A stretch of 64,000 nt of DNA from a virus. The notes beneath the pieces were generated by a model, which saw only the letters and a program-made list of their open reading frames with translations, was not told where the DNA came from and made no database searches. Shown one piece after another: positions 32,345 through 40,998 of this stretch (the stretch's first letter is position 1; each line of letters opens with the position of its first letter). A program made the position numbers and the translations under genes. Location: IMG/VR virus record IMGVR_UViG_3300027801_001493, positions 1-64,000 of that record. One strand, written 5' to 3'.

Positions 32345-33079
32345 TTAGTCAAACACAACGGTATCTTCAACAAAACCGTCAGAATCTAATACAACACCAC
32401 TAACAAAGCCGCCTTTGCCAGCTCCAGTGTCAGTAAAGATAACTGTTCCGCCAATAGCATTCGTTTCAATAACAACCTCGTTGATGTTACTTTCGAATGC
32501 AGGTACTTCACAGAAAGGACTCCTGTCGTGTCCAACAATAACAGTTCTACCTCTTGGGATTGCATCAGTCCACGCATAAGTTCTGTGTGGATACATATTG
32601 CCATTCCATTCTATAAAAGGTTTACTACTATCTATCTCACCAAACAACCTAGCTCTGTCAAATTTCTTGTGGTCTATATCATCTGACCAATACGAAGCAG
32701 TAAAGCCACCGTGAGTGATATGAGTATCACCAATCACCATGTGTGTTTTCATGTTGCTATAGAAAGACATAAAGTCTTCTCTAACAATTGAATCACTATT
32801 CAATGCTTCAACAGTACTAATCATACCATGTCCGATTGTTACGTTATTACCTTTAAGGTATCGTGCAATTTTGTTATCGTGATTTCCTTCTATGAATGTT
32901 GCTTTACCAGTTTTGGATAATGTACTTGCAAGAGCAATAGTTGAGGTTGCATGTTTTCCGTAATCTACAACATCTCCCACTGATACAATGTGTAAACCAT
33001 GCTCTTCAGCATAGATAGAGGCATCCATAAAGAACTTGTATTCATTATGTATATCACCTAAAACTAAATATTTACTCAC
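32345..33079 (-). CDS. Calcineurin-like metallophosphoesterase
   Basis: 244 residues with the five metallophosphatase blocks: GDIHNEY (Asp9, His11), GDVVDYG, EGNHDNK, THGGF and VGHDRSP. Family members remove phosphate from proteins, nucleotides or cyclic dinucleotides. Resembles the lambda-type Ser/Thr phosphatases. Early promoter upstream. Confidence 0.88.
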   Translation of the reverse strand: MSKYLVLGDIHNEYKFFMDASIYAEEHGLHIVSVGDVVDYGKHATSTIALASTLSKTGKATFIEGNHDNKIARYLKGNNVTIGHGMISTVEALNSDSIVREDFMSFYSNMKTHMVIGDTHITHGGFTASYWSDDIDHKKFDRARLFGEIDSSKPFIEWNGNMYPHRTYAWTDAIPRGRTVIVGHDRSPFCEVPAFESNINEVVIETNAIGGTVIFTDTGAGKGGFVSGVVLDSDGFVEDTVVFD

Positions 33080-33105
33080 TGAGTTCTCCTACAAACTATA
33101 TACAT

Positions 33106-33134
33106 ATTATAGCAAAATTCGGGGGTGTTGTCAA
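33106..33134 (-). promoter_or_regulatory. Early sigma70-type promoter
   Basis: AGG-TTGACA, 17 nt, TATAAT on the minus strand; it drives the phosphoesterase gene. GTAGGAGAACTCA precedes the start codon. Confidence 0.85.
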
Positions 33135-33135
33135 C

Positions 33136-34194
33136 CTAATATTGCTCTAATTTGCCTTCCCTAACCAGGTCTACACTCACACAATGTGGGCCTCCTGCAA
33201 GGGTTCTCATATGGCGCATTTTGACTGGAACTGGAGTTATGCCATGCTTCTCCATTGCACTCATTAAGTGCGTTTCTTCTTCTGGTACTATGACTGTTTC
33301 TGGATCAATACTAAGTGTATTCATGCCTATCCAACTACTTGCTGGAGCCAAGTCTTTGTATGCTTTTTGCCCTACACACATCTCTTCTGTGTACCATATA
33401 ATATCCCACCCATCAAACACATCAGGGACGGCTAATTTGCTTACCCTACTCGCATTCAACACTACAAGCCCGGGACGTAAGGGCATTATTGTACTGTCTA
33501 CATGAGCCCAGCTATAGAGATCGTGCATCATATGAACTTTAAATGCGTCTCCGAGGGTGTTCTGTAGCCATTTAGCACCCTTCTCATTACCAGTATTTGA
33601 TATCAAATACAATATATCGTACCCCATTCTAATCAAATTTGCTGGGTCTAATATAGGTTCTTCATTAGTAATGCTTGGGTCTAGTCCAGGTTGTATCCTA
33701 AACAAACTATCATTCAACATAGGTTTAGGCATTGGTAACCATTTAGAACCAGCCATCATCTTCTCTTGGAACAACTTATTGAACAAGAATGTCTCATGGT
33801 ATCTAGCTCTTAAACTCATTGCACCCTCTATAATAGTATCGCCTATCACTGTTACACTATCTCTAGGGCAGTATGCTTCGTATTGGTCAGTATGCCACTT
33901 ACCATTGGAAACTGCTGTAGTGAAGTCTACGGCTGTCGTATCGGGTCTATGAACTGTTATATCCGCTTGTTCTAGTATAGATACTAAGTTGTCTAAGTCC
34001 TCTTCTGCTTCTTCATATACCTTCTTAGGGTATCTGCCTTTGGGCATATTCTCATATTGTTCTTTGGTTAGGTTGGCATAGTTGGTTGCATGATGACTTA
34101 AATCATTCTCTGGAATGTTAGCACCAATGCTAGTGCCTATTATTATTTCTTTTAGGGGGTCCCACTCATTGCATGACCAAACTGGTGTTGTCAT
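33136..34194 (-). CDS. Amidinotransferase-family protein (glycine/inosamine type)
   Basis: 352 residues of the pentein fold. CPRDSVTVIGDTIIEG matches the conserved Arg-Asp segment, WAHVDSTIMPLRPGLVVLNASRV the catalytic His and following strand, and GGPHCVSVDL the catalytic Cys (Cys338) near the C-terminus. Enzymes of this family transfer an amidino group from arginine to glycine or aminocyclitols. Its ATG overlaps the stop of a radical SAM gene as ATGA, so the two are coupled. The product is unknown; a guanidino-compound, perhaps built with the radical SAM enzyme, is inference. Confidence 0.85.
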   Translation of the reverse strand: MTTPVWSCNEWDPLKEIIIGTSIGANIPENDLSHHATNYANLTKEQYENMPKGRYPKKVYEEAEEDLDNLVSILEQADITVHRPDTTAVDFTTAVSNGKWHTDQYEAYCPRDSVTVIGDTIIEGAMSLRARYHETFLFNKLFQEKMMAGSKWLPMPKPMLNDSLFRIQPGLDPSITNEEPILDPANLIRMGYDILYLISNTGNEKGAKWLQNTLGDAFKVHMMHDLYSWAHVDSTIMPLRPGLVVLNASRVSKLAVPDVFDGWDIIWYTEEMCVGQKAYKDLAPASSWIGMNTLSIDPETVIVPEEETHLMSAMEKHGITPVPVKMRHMRTLAGGPHCVSVDLVREGKLEQY

Positions 34195-35375
34195 ACTATC
34201 CTCTGGAATTGATTCATACTATCGAAGTCATCGTTGATTATATCATACAGTTGTGTAAATGTGTCTCCGAATGATTGTTCTCTATATTTGTCCATACGTT
34301 TCATCCATACTAGAAAATGCTTATATCCATATTCCGAAGTGTTTGGTAGCATCATATAATCTTTTACTTCCTGTCTAGTTATCACTTGGAGTAATTGTTC
34401 TTTGATATTATCTGGAAAGTTTCTAATGTTCATGTAGTCTGGACCTTCTGCAAAACCTATCCAAGGTTCTTCTCCAAATGTTTCTCTTTGCCAGTCCATA
34501 ATCTCTTTTAAGTTTAAAACATTCTGTGTAGACATTGTCATGTTACCAAATATTTTTGTAGGTATTCCTAGTTCCATTGATTGTAAATCTTCTACAACTT
34601 CTAAAACAGTTTCCCACTTACCTGGATATCTTAAGTATTCAAACCTAGACTCTATTCCATCTATGCTTAAACTTATGTCAATACTCTTAAAATGTTTCCA
34701 TTGTTCTCTTAATCGTTCTGTAGGTTTGTTAGTAGCATTTGAATTGTACATAAGTTCTACTTCTTTTGCTCTGCCAGTATCAACTAAGTATTGTAGTATT
34801 TCATATTGTGTGATATTTAATAACGGTTCACCTCCAAAGAATTCTAAACGTTCTAGATTCTTTGCAACTGGTATCCATTCTTCCATAGGCACATGAGTTG
34901 CTGGAAACTTAGATACAAATGCTCCGCCATCGCCGTACTCTTTTGCATACACTTGTCCTTCTGGATCAAACTGATTACTATCATGAGCACCACAACTTCT
35001 ACAAGCAAGGTTACATACATTACTACTCCTGTACACAATAACTTTTGGTCCATCTAAGTATTTCTCTGTTTTAATAAAGTCTTCATACACATCAGTGTGA
35101 CTGTATTGCTCTAGCATACGTTGTCTTAGGCTAGGTTTACCTATTGTTTCTTCAGTAAAACATCTATTGCATTCACTAGCTTTTTCATTGTTTAAATGTT
35201 GTTGTCTAAGTTCGTTAAGTTCATCGGCATGCCATTGCTGTTCACCGCTAAGATGTGCATGGGGCCAATCGCCTGCCCCAAATGGGCACGGACTATTCAA
35301 TCCTCTGACATCTGGTCGAGTCATCATGAATGGTGCTAGGCATAAATTGTCTGGTTTTTTGTCTGGATAATCCAT
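34191..35375 (-). CDS. Radical SAM protein, twitch/SPASM-like
   Basis: 394 residues. The cluster motif CNLACRSC holds Cys121, Cys125 and Cys128; FFGGEPLL is the SAM-binding GGE motif. Extra cysteines (Cys12, Cys30, Cys69, Cys72) precede the core and may bind a second cluster. Radical SAM enzymes of this type modify peptides or small molecules. Coupled to the amidinotransferase downstream, it may act in the same pathway. Confidence 0.82.
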   Translation of the reverse strand: MDYPDKKPDNLCLAPFMMTRPDVRGLNSPCPFGAGDWPHAHLSGEQQWHADELNELRQQHLNNEKASECNRCFTEETIGKPSLRQRMLEQYSHTDVYEDFIKTEKYLDGPKVIVYRSSNVCNLACRSCGAHDSNQFDPEGQVYAKEYGDGGAFVSKFPATHVPMEEWIPVAKNLERLEFFGGEPLLNITQYEILQYLVDTGRAKEVELMYNSNATNKPTERLREQWKHFKSIDISLSIDGIESRFEYLRYPGKWETVLEVVEDLQSMELGIPTKIFGNMTMSTQNVLNLKEIMDWQRETFGEEPWIGFAEGPDYMNIRNFPDNIKEQLLQVITRQEVKDYMMLPNTSEYGYKHFLVWMKRMDKYREQSFGDTFTQLYDIINDDFDSMNQFQRIV

Positions 35376-35443
35376 TATGATGCCAACTTTGAATAAAGCC
35401 GCAGAATTTTGCTTGGTATATCTTTAGGTATTTTTAAACTCAT
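35375..35443 (-). CDS. Possible 22-residue peptide
   Basis: Reads MSLKIPKDIPSKILRLYSKL then AS. It fills the only gap before the radical SAM gene and ends TAATG on its start. It lacks a good ribosome site. A short leader for coupling or a chance frame are both possible. Confidence 0.3.
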   Translation of the reverse strand: MSLKIPKDIPSKILRLYSKLAS

Positions 35444-35726
35444 CAGCAATATTTATCCTATCTATTGCTGGAGCTGGTGCTACTTGTGGTGTATCAAATG
35501 CTTGAAGTACTCTTGCTACATCATCTCTTGATTCAAAATATAAGATCCATTGCTCTCCCATATCTTTGAGAACACAATATTGACCTATAGCATTGTTAGT
35601 TAACCATTCAACTACAAGAGAATCGTCAGTTACAAACTTATTGCTTAACATAGTAGCAAACTTATCTGTGCCAGTTAGTCCTGTGAATTCTGCTTCTGTT
35701 AGTTTATTAAATCTTTTTATTACCAT
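35424..35726 (-). CDS. Hypothetical protein with WILYFESRDDVARVL segment
   Basis: 100 residues from ATG 35726. The C-terminal half resembles the strand-acidic-helix block of proteins at 2254 and 3998 (ILYFESRDDVARVLQAF). It overlaps the preceding gene by 7 nt. No family recognised. Confidence 0.6.
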   Translation of the reverse strand: MVIKRFNKLTEAEFTGLTGTDKFATMLSNKFVTDDSLVVEWLTNNAIGQYCVLKDMGEQWILYFESRDDVARVLQAFDTPQVAPAPAIDRINIADEFKNT

Positions 35727-36415
35727 TTTTGATAATCCTTCCATTCTACCATTCTAAAATCGTCTCCATCGAAGGCTACACCGTACAACCATGTAGGCCC
35801 TTGGGCGCCTCGATTTATCATGCCTTTGTCAACGCCGCCTTTACCTAAGTCCCCATCATTGATTCTACTTACTATATAGTCTGCCCAATCCATAGGTTCC
35901 GCATTGGAGGCAGGACATATACCATATGCATTGATGTCGTTGTTTCTGTTGTTCCATATAATCTCATAGTCTAATGCTCTAAGATTTTTATACATGTGAA
36001 GATGTGCAAACTTTGGTCTATGGTCTGCGGCTATTTGGCTAGTGATATAACAGATGTTTCCTTTCCATCCTTTTAATGTTAACCAATTAGTAAGATAAGT
36101 TTTAAACCAGAGTTGGTCTCTGTTATTTACCCACCATTCATTATATGTTTCAAATGTCATCTCACCTTCATGCTCTTCAGTGCTAATTAATTCTTTAACC
36201 ATGCCAGTATTGATATTAAATATAATAGTATCAGGCAATGAAAGTGGTTCTAGTTCTTTATGAATAAATGATTGGATTAAATCTGGATGATAAAATACTT
36301 GTTTAATGTTTTTGTAAGGGCTGGCTTCTCGACCAAACGACTCAACAGTACCTTCCAGTTGAGATATTATTCGTTGAGACCAATCTGATGTTGCACCAAA
36401 GAACCAAGTTGACAT
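35720..36415 (-). CDS. Hypothetical protein, possible degenerate SDR fold
   Basis: 231 residues. MSTWFFGATSDWSQRII could be a worn Rossmann glycine motif, NINTG a strand-end motif and ICYITSQIAADHRPKFAHLHMYKNLRAL an SDR-like Ser...Tyr-x-x-Lys region. These are weak resemblances. It is coupled to the VWA gene (1-nt overlap). Confidence 0.45.
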   Translation of the reverse strand: MSTWFFGATSDWSQRIISQLEGTVESFGREASPYKNIKQVFYHPDLIQSFIHKELEPLSLPDTIIFNINTGMVKELISTEEHEGEMTFETYNEWWVNNRDQLWFKTYLTNWLTLKGWKGNICYITSQIAADHRPKFAHLHMYKNLRALDYEIIWNNRNNDINAYGICPASNAEPMDWADYIVSRINDGDLGKGGVDKGMINRGAQGPTWLYGVAFDGDDFRMVEWKDYQKW

Positions 36416-37749
36416 TATTTTTTATCCGCTGTTTCATATGGTACAGTAGTACCAAATGGCGAAACTGGAGTGTTACCTCCGTAGCCTCCACCATGTACAA
36501 TAAACAATGTATCACAGTAGTTTTCATCACCCCAACTATCCCAAGGGTAACCATCTGTAAACATCACAAACTTCTTAGGCATAATACCTTCTTCCTTGAA
36601 CCAATTGAAACAACATTCAAAGTCTGTGCCGCCGCCACCAGCTGGCTCGTACTCTAAAAACTCTTCCATGTTATGCATAGTAAATACTTGTGGGTTATGA
36701 ACTTCTGTATCAAAACAGAACAAATGTATTTTAAAGTCTGTGTACTGATCCATAACACCTTTTGTTTCACTAAGGATATCTCTCATCATAGTATCTGTCA
36801 TAGACCCTGATGTGTCAATACCAAGTGCAATATCAATTGTTTGTTCTCTGTCCATACCAGGCATCCAAATGCCTTGATCCATTCCTTTACGTGAAGGTGT
36901 GTTGAAATTGTAATCGCTTTTGATAACTGATTGTATCTCTTGTGGTAAAAGTTCTCTCCAACTAAGTTGAGGTTGAACTAAACTATCAACAAGTCTTTTA
37001 ACGCCACTAGGTAAGTTACCTGCACCAGCCGCCCTAGCCGCCTGTATTGTAGCATTCTTAAATTGTTCTTTAATAGTACGTTTTTCTTCAGCAGTATACT
37101 TTGCAGGACCTTTGCCATCTGCATCGTCATCTTGATTGCCGTCTGGGCCGGAACCTGAATCATCATCACCGTCATCCATATCTAAATGAACATCTAGTGT
37201 TGACATATCAATAACTCGACCTTCCTCTTCAGCCTGCTTAAATAAATCTGCATAAACTTCTTCTGAAGTCCAACGTTGGTATTTCCAATCAAAACATATT
37301 TCAACTAATGAAATCTTCTTACCAACATTACCTTCTACTAAATCCATGTTCACAACATAGTCGTTCGCAATGTTCCAAAGTAAAGGATTCTTATCGCCCC
37401 TACGACCAAAGTGGTCATAAACACAATGCTCAACTTCATGTCCACATAAGAATACAAGTTCCTCTTGATCCAATGCATCAATAAAGTTTCTGTTGTAGTA
37501 AAAGTATTTGCCATCAGTTGCGGCAGTTGGACACCACTTAGTAGCATCTCTAAACTCTAACCTACAAGCCAAGTTACCGTAAAATGGACAATGCAATAGC
37601 ATATTGATTCTAGCCGCAATTAAACGATCCTCAATCTCAGCCGTTGTCTTAGTTGTCTCTGGTATATTTGCTAAAGCCTTGTGACTAGTGTCATTGGGCG
37701 AGCCTTCGCTTACCTTTGGTGCCTTAGTTGCTTGGTGTAAAATTGTCAT
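36415..37749 (-). CDS. DUF2201-like protein: metallopeptidase-like and VWA domains
   Basis: 444 residues from ATG 37749, after GAGGAGTATACAAACG. The N-terminal half has CGHEVEHCVYDH, an HExxH zinc motif, and a domain of the type paired with VWA modules. An acidic linker (MDDGDDDSGSGPDGNQDDDADG) follows, then a C-terminal VWA domain with the MIDAS core DTSGSMTD. Such proteins work with MoxR ATPases; one is encoded about 1 kb upstream on the same strand. Confidence 0.8.
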   Translation of the reverse strand: MTILHQATKAPKVSEGSPNDTSHKALANIPETTKTTAEIEDRLIAARINMLLHCPFYGNLACRLEFRDATKWCPTAATDGKYFYYNRNFIDALDQEELVFLCGHEVEHCVYDHFGRRGDKNPLLWNIANDYVVNMDLVEGNVGKKISLVEICFDWKYQRWTSEEVYADLFKQAEEEGRVIDMSTLDVHLDMDDGDDDSGSGPDGNQDDDADGKGPAKYTAEEKRTIKEQFKNATIQAARAAGAGNLPSGVKRLVDSLVQPQLSWRELLPQEIQSVIKSDYNFNTPSRKGMDQGIWMPGMDREQTIDIALGIDTSGSMTDTMMRDILSETKGVMDQYTDFKIHLFCFDTEVHNPQVFTMHNMEEFLEYEPAGGGGTDFECCFNWFKEEGIMPKKFVMFTDGYPWDSWGDENYCDTLFIVHGGGYGGNTPVSPFGTTVPYETADKK

Positions 37750-37778
37750 CGTTTGTATACTCCTCAATATATAAACAT

Positions 37779-37807
37779 ATTATACGTTTATTTACCATCA
37801 AAGTCAA
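37779..37807 (-). promoter_or_regulatory. Early sigma70-type promoter
   Basis: AAAAAAAGG-TTGACT, 17 nt, TATAAT on the minus strand, about 30 nt before the VWA gene. No terminator is seen before the phosphoesterase promoter, so it may drive all genes from 37.7 to 33.1 kb, including the radical SAM and amidinotransferase genes. Confidence 0.88.
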
Positions 37808-37839
37808 CCTTTTTTTACCTTATTTTGGCCCTAAGGTAT

Positions 37840-37847
37840 GGTAAATA
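37840..37847 (+). promoter_or_regulatory. Possible late promoter GGTAAATA
   Basis: Plus-strand GGTAAATA, 5 nt before the likely ATG (37853) of the SGNH gene. This is the same spacing as the late promoter at 50872, where 5 nt separate GATAAATA from ATG. The match is weaker. Confidence 0.4.
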
Positions 37848-37852
37848 TACAC

Positions 37853-38659
37853 ATGGACAACACTAACAAAGTGATTATCTGTGGTGATTCCTTCGCTACT
37901 ATCTCAAAGGATCAAGTACTCGAAGAACAATGGGCTCATATACTAGGCAATATAACCCTAGGGAGAACAGGCGCATGTACCACATATATCAAAGCCCAAG
38001 TAAAATATGCTGTGGAACAACTAAATGCAGATAAACTTATCATTTGGTCTACTACACCCGATAGGTTTGTATTTCCTATAACTCCTATCAAGCCTACTAC
38101 AAATACCAGACCAAACTTTGGGCCAAATGGATACAAGCCAGATGATTGGGCCGATGAATTACAATCAGCAGGACCTATACTAGCAAATACTATCCAAACA
38201 CATTTAGATGCTCGTGAGATTAACTATGAGTATCCAGACTACAATCCCATGTGGGCAAGTGATATACTATTAAACTTTTCTGTCCCTAGTGGCCCTTGGA
38301 ATAAACGACAGAAGCATTTAACTGAAGGTCAATACAAAGCCTTTAGAGCCTACTTATTATATCTGTCTGATCCAGAACTACTAAGAACAAACCGTAATAA
38401 CTTAATGGAAACCATATACTATTACTGTATGAAGTCAGGCATAGAAACTGTTATAGTTGATGTATGGTCAAATGAATCTGACAGCACTAATCCTAATTGG
38501 TGGGACGATGTTATAGATGCAGACAACATATCTATCGTAGATGGTTTTCCTAATGATGTTCTAAATCATACTGATTATATATTTGGTCCTACTGCACCTA
38601 GTAATCATTTACTACCTGAAGTACATTCTAGAATAGCCAAATACCTACAACAAATTTAA
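37853..38659 (+). CDS. SGNH-hydrolase-like protein
   Basis: 268 residues from ATG 37853; an ATG at 37838 is also in frame. VIICGDSFATIS contains the GDS nucleophile block, and GPTAPSNHLLPEVH near the C-terminus gives a candidate His. It is the fourth SGNH-like gene in the window and sits alone on the plus strand between the VWA and MoxR genes. Confidence 0.65.
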   Translation: MDNTNKVIICGDSFATISKDQVLEEQWAHILGNITLGRTGACTTYIKAQVKYAVEQLNADKLIIWSTTPDRFVFPITPIKPTTNTRPNFGPNGYKPDDWADELQSAGPILANTIQTHLDAREINYEYPDYNPMWASDILLNFSVPSGPWNKRQKHLTEGQYKAFRAYLLYLSDPELLRTNRNNLMETIYYYCMKSGIETVIVDVWSNESDSTNPNWWDDVIDADNISIVDGFPNDVLNHTDYIFGPTAPSNHLLPEVHSRIAKYLQQI

Positions 38660-38662
38660 GTC

Positions 38663-38698
38663 AAAAAAAACCTCCCTTGCCTTGTGAGCTTGGGAGGG
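38663..38698 (-). terminator. Rho-independent terminator
   Basis: Minus-strand CCTCCC...GGGAGG stem with a 15-nt loop, followed by eight T. It ends transcription of the MoxR gene. On the plus strand it lies just after the SGNH gene but has no T-run there. Confidence 0.85.
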
Positions 38699-38763
38699 TA
38701 AAACACGTTATCGTTTGTAGGAGTAACGATGTAGGATACAACAACGAAGTTTTAATTGTTCAT

Positions 38764-39861
38764 TTAAGAACCTGCTGGGAATAAGTATTTCCAGTAACGG
38801 TCCTTGAACTCCTTTTTGCCTGCTAGTTTGCGAGGCTTAATATCAATGTCATGGTCACTAAGAACAGTCTTAGCAGAGTATATAACTAGCTCTGGTTCAA
38901 AGTTATCCATAATAAAGTCAAAGAACAAATCAACACCTTTATCAAATGCTTTCTCATCATCTCTACTTTGGAGTTCTGCTAGTTCATAGCATAGTCCTAC
39001 AGCAAAGGAGTACTGAGCTGACTTCTCTTTAATGTTAAGTTTCTTAACTTGCCCGTTGAGGACATCTTCTGGATTAGGTAACTGGCTACTAATCTTTCTG
39101 TGTTCACAGAACTTAATTGCCATGCCTTCTCCAATTGCTCCTGCAACTTCCGCCTTCTGTTGGAATGCTGATGCAGTATCAAAACCTTCTGTATTAAGTA
39201 TTTCACTTACATAGTTCCACGAACGAGGTGTAGCAAACGATTGACTTGATGTCTTAGGATCAAAGTCAAACAAATCTGCTTTACTATATGTAAGGTAACC
39301 AATAACATCTTGGTGTACTTTATTGTTAGTAGCCCAAATGCTCCAATCTTCGAAGTTCACTTCCATGTTAATGTGTCTGAACCTGTTGCTCAAAGGACTA
39401 GGCATTCTATAAGTAACACCTCTATCAGTCTCTCTGTTACCTGCCGCTACAATTTTAACATTGCCTGGCATCTCATATTGACCAATCTTTCCATTAAGGA
39501 CTAACTGGTAAGCCGCCGCTTGTACACTTGGGGGTGCAGAGTTAAGCTCATCTAAAAATACTATAATAGTATCATACTCATCTGCCAACGCTTGAGTTGG
39601 AAGGTCAGCCGGTGGAGCCCACTCCATTGTGTTGTTTTCTGGATTACGGAACGGATAACCTCTAAGGTCAGTTGGTTCCATTAATGCTAGACGCATATCA
39701 ATCATATGACATTTGCCTAATTCACCTGAATCAGCAATTTGCTGAACAAGTTCTGATTTACCAATTCCGGGAGGACCCCATAAGAAAATTGGTCTGTTTG
39801 CCTTCATCGCTCTAAGAACGATATCTTTTGTGTCACTTGGACGGACTTGTAAAGTTTCCAT
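38764..39861 (-). CDS. MoxR-type AAA+ ATPase
   Basis: 365 residues. Walker A is GPPGIGKS (about 30-37), Walker B IIVFLDELNSAPP, and the sensor/arginine-finger region NRETDRGVTYRMPSPLSNRFRH follows the MoxR pattern. MoxR ATPases act as chaperones with VWA proteins to load metals or remodel complexes. The gene has its own early promoter and a terminator, and would meet the VWA product in the cell. Confidence 0.88.
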   Translation of the reverse strand: METLQVRPSDTKDIVLRAMKANRPIFLWGPPGIGKSELVQQIADSGELGKCHMIDMRLALMEPTDLRGYPFRNPENNTMEWAPPADLPTQALADEYDTIIVFLDELNSAPPSVQAAAYQLVLNGKIGQYEMPGNVKIVAAGNRETDRGVTYRMPSPLSNRFRHINMEVNFEDWSIWATNNKVHQDVIGYLTYSKADLFDFDPKTSSQSFATPRSWNYVSEILNTEGFDTASAFQQKAEVAGAIGEGMAIKFCEHRKISSQLPNPEDVLNGQVKKLNIKEKSAQYSFAVGLCYELAELQSRDDEKAFDKGVDLFFDFIMDNFEPELVIYSAKTVLSDHDIDIKPRKLAGKKEFKDRYWKYLFPAGS

Positions 39862-39910
39862 ATATTACTCCTACGTAATGTTATTATGTTATTTCCTAAC
39901 TATGTATACT

Positions 39911-39938
39911 ATTATACTGGTATTTTAATCAAAGTCAA
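39911..39938 (-). promoter_or_regulatory. Early sigma70-type promoter
   Basis: AAAAAGG-TTGACT, 16 nt, TATAAT on the minus strand. It overlaps the last codons of the gene ending at 39925 and drives the MoxR gene. Confidence 0.85.
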
Positions 39939-40362
39939 CCTTTTTCTGCAAATCTAACCAAATTTTCTGCAAATCGTCCCTTAATTCTGCCATTTCTTCT
40001 ACTCGCATCTCTTGATTTAGCCTAAACATCATACGTTCTATGTTCTTTATGTATTCAAAACTTAAATCTAGATACTGCTCACATTTTGTTATGTGGTCAT
40101 CCAATTCTTCTACACTGAATTCACCTACGAACTCATACTCACTGTCCTTCATAAACAGTTTGTGTGCTAAATCTGGTTTCTCATCAAACAAAAATGATTC
40201 AAAATCTTTTCGTTGTTCTGGGCTTAGTTGTCCTACTAGGTCGTCAAGAACCTCTCGGACAATTAAGCCAATCATCCTAGGGTCTTGTTCAGTGTTAGAC
40301 TTTGTGGGGAAAGGAATGACATTATCTTTGCCATTCCCATCGCCGTCTTTTTTATCTACCAT
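39925..40362 (-). CDS. Conserved hypothetical protein
   Basis: 145 residues, acidic. A low-complexity start (MVDKKDGDGNGKDNVIPFPTK) leads to helical segments including EELDDHITKCEQYLDLSFEYIKNIERMMFRLNQEM, a probable coiled coil. The IPFPTK motif followed by helices is shared with small marine T4-like proteins. Function unknown. Confidence 0.65.
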   Translation of the reverse strand: MVDKKDGDGNGKDNVIPFPTKSNTEQDPRMIGLIVREVLDDLVGQLSPEQRKDFESFLFDEKPDLAHKLFMKDSEYEFVGEFSVEELDDHITKCEQYLDLSFEYIKNIERMMFRLNQEMRVEEMAELRDDLQKIWLDLQKKVDFD

Positions 40363-40886
40363 ACTCGTGTCATCACCGTAATAATTTCACCAACTTCTGG
40401 TCTGAAGTCTCTGTGAACATTTACTCTAGTACCATTTTGTAAGGTACCGGTTACACCATATCCAATAATAACTGGAGCATTATAAGGTACTGTATTAATT
40501 ACAGTCTCAATTTTACACTCAGCACCTCTTTGGTTATTGTGATCCATATTATTGCCAATCCTATTACCTAATAGTCCTGCAACAATTTTACCTGCATCAC
40601 TGGCGCCAAGTTCATCTGCAATAGCAACTCCAACACCTGCACCAACTAATCCACTTGTAGAACCAAATCCACGTTCTGTTATTTGTTCAAGAACTCCTTT
40701 TGAATTCCTTTTATAACAAACCTTTTCTCTACTCTCTACATCTTTGTAAACAGTTCTAAGACTAGTAAGCTCGTTAACATTGTCAACGGTCATTGTTTGT
40801 TGGAATACTTGTTCACTCCACGCAACTGGTGATAGCATGAACATAATCATACCAATTAATATTAAATTTACATACCTGTTATTCAT
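40356..40886 (-). CDS. Exported protein with glycine-zipper segment
   Basis: 176 residues. A signal peptide (about 1-25, ending PVAWS-EQ) is followed by a mature part with GSTSGLVGAGVGVAIADELGASDAGKIVAGLLGNRIGN, a glycine-zipper-like stretch found in outer-membrane-associated bacterial proteins, and two cysteines (KVCYK, AECKI). It should reach the host periplasm or outer membrane. A role in superinfection exclusion or lysis is speculation. Confidence 0.75.
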   Translation of the reverse strand: MNNRYVNLILIGMIMFMLSPVAWSEQVFQQTMTVDNVNELTSLRTVYKDVESREKVCYKRNSKGVLEQITERGFGSTSGLVGAGVGVAIADELGASDAGKIVAGLLGNRIGNNMDHNNQRGAECKIETVINTVPYNAPVIIGYGVTGTLQNGTRVNVHRDFRPEVGEIITVMTRVW

Positions 40887-40918
40887 AAAATTACTCCTTT
40901 TATTAACTTTAAGTGCTT

Positions 40919-40947
40919 ATTATTGCACCTTTTGTATGTAAAGTCAA
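40919..40947 (-). promoter_or_regulatory. Early sigma70-type promoter
   Basis: AAAAAGG-TTGACT, 17 nt, AATAAT on the minus strand, about 30 nt before the exported protein gene. The -10 has one mismatch to consensus. Confidence 0.75.
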
Positions 40948-40962
40948 CCTTTTTCTTCCAAA

Positions 40963-40998
40963 TTATCTGGCGCCACCCTTCATAGGAATCTTAGTCAT
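40963..40998 (-). CDS. Possible 11-residue peptide
   Basis: MTKIPMKGGAR preceded by AAGGAGCAAT, a near-perfect ribosome site. It overlaps the end of the previous gene. Too short to judge by composition; may be a real micro-gene. Confidence 0.3.
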   Translation of the reverse strand: MTKIPMKGGAR

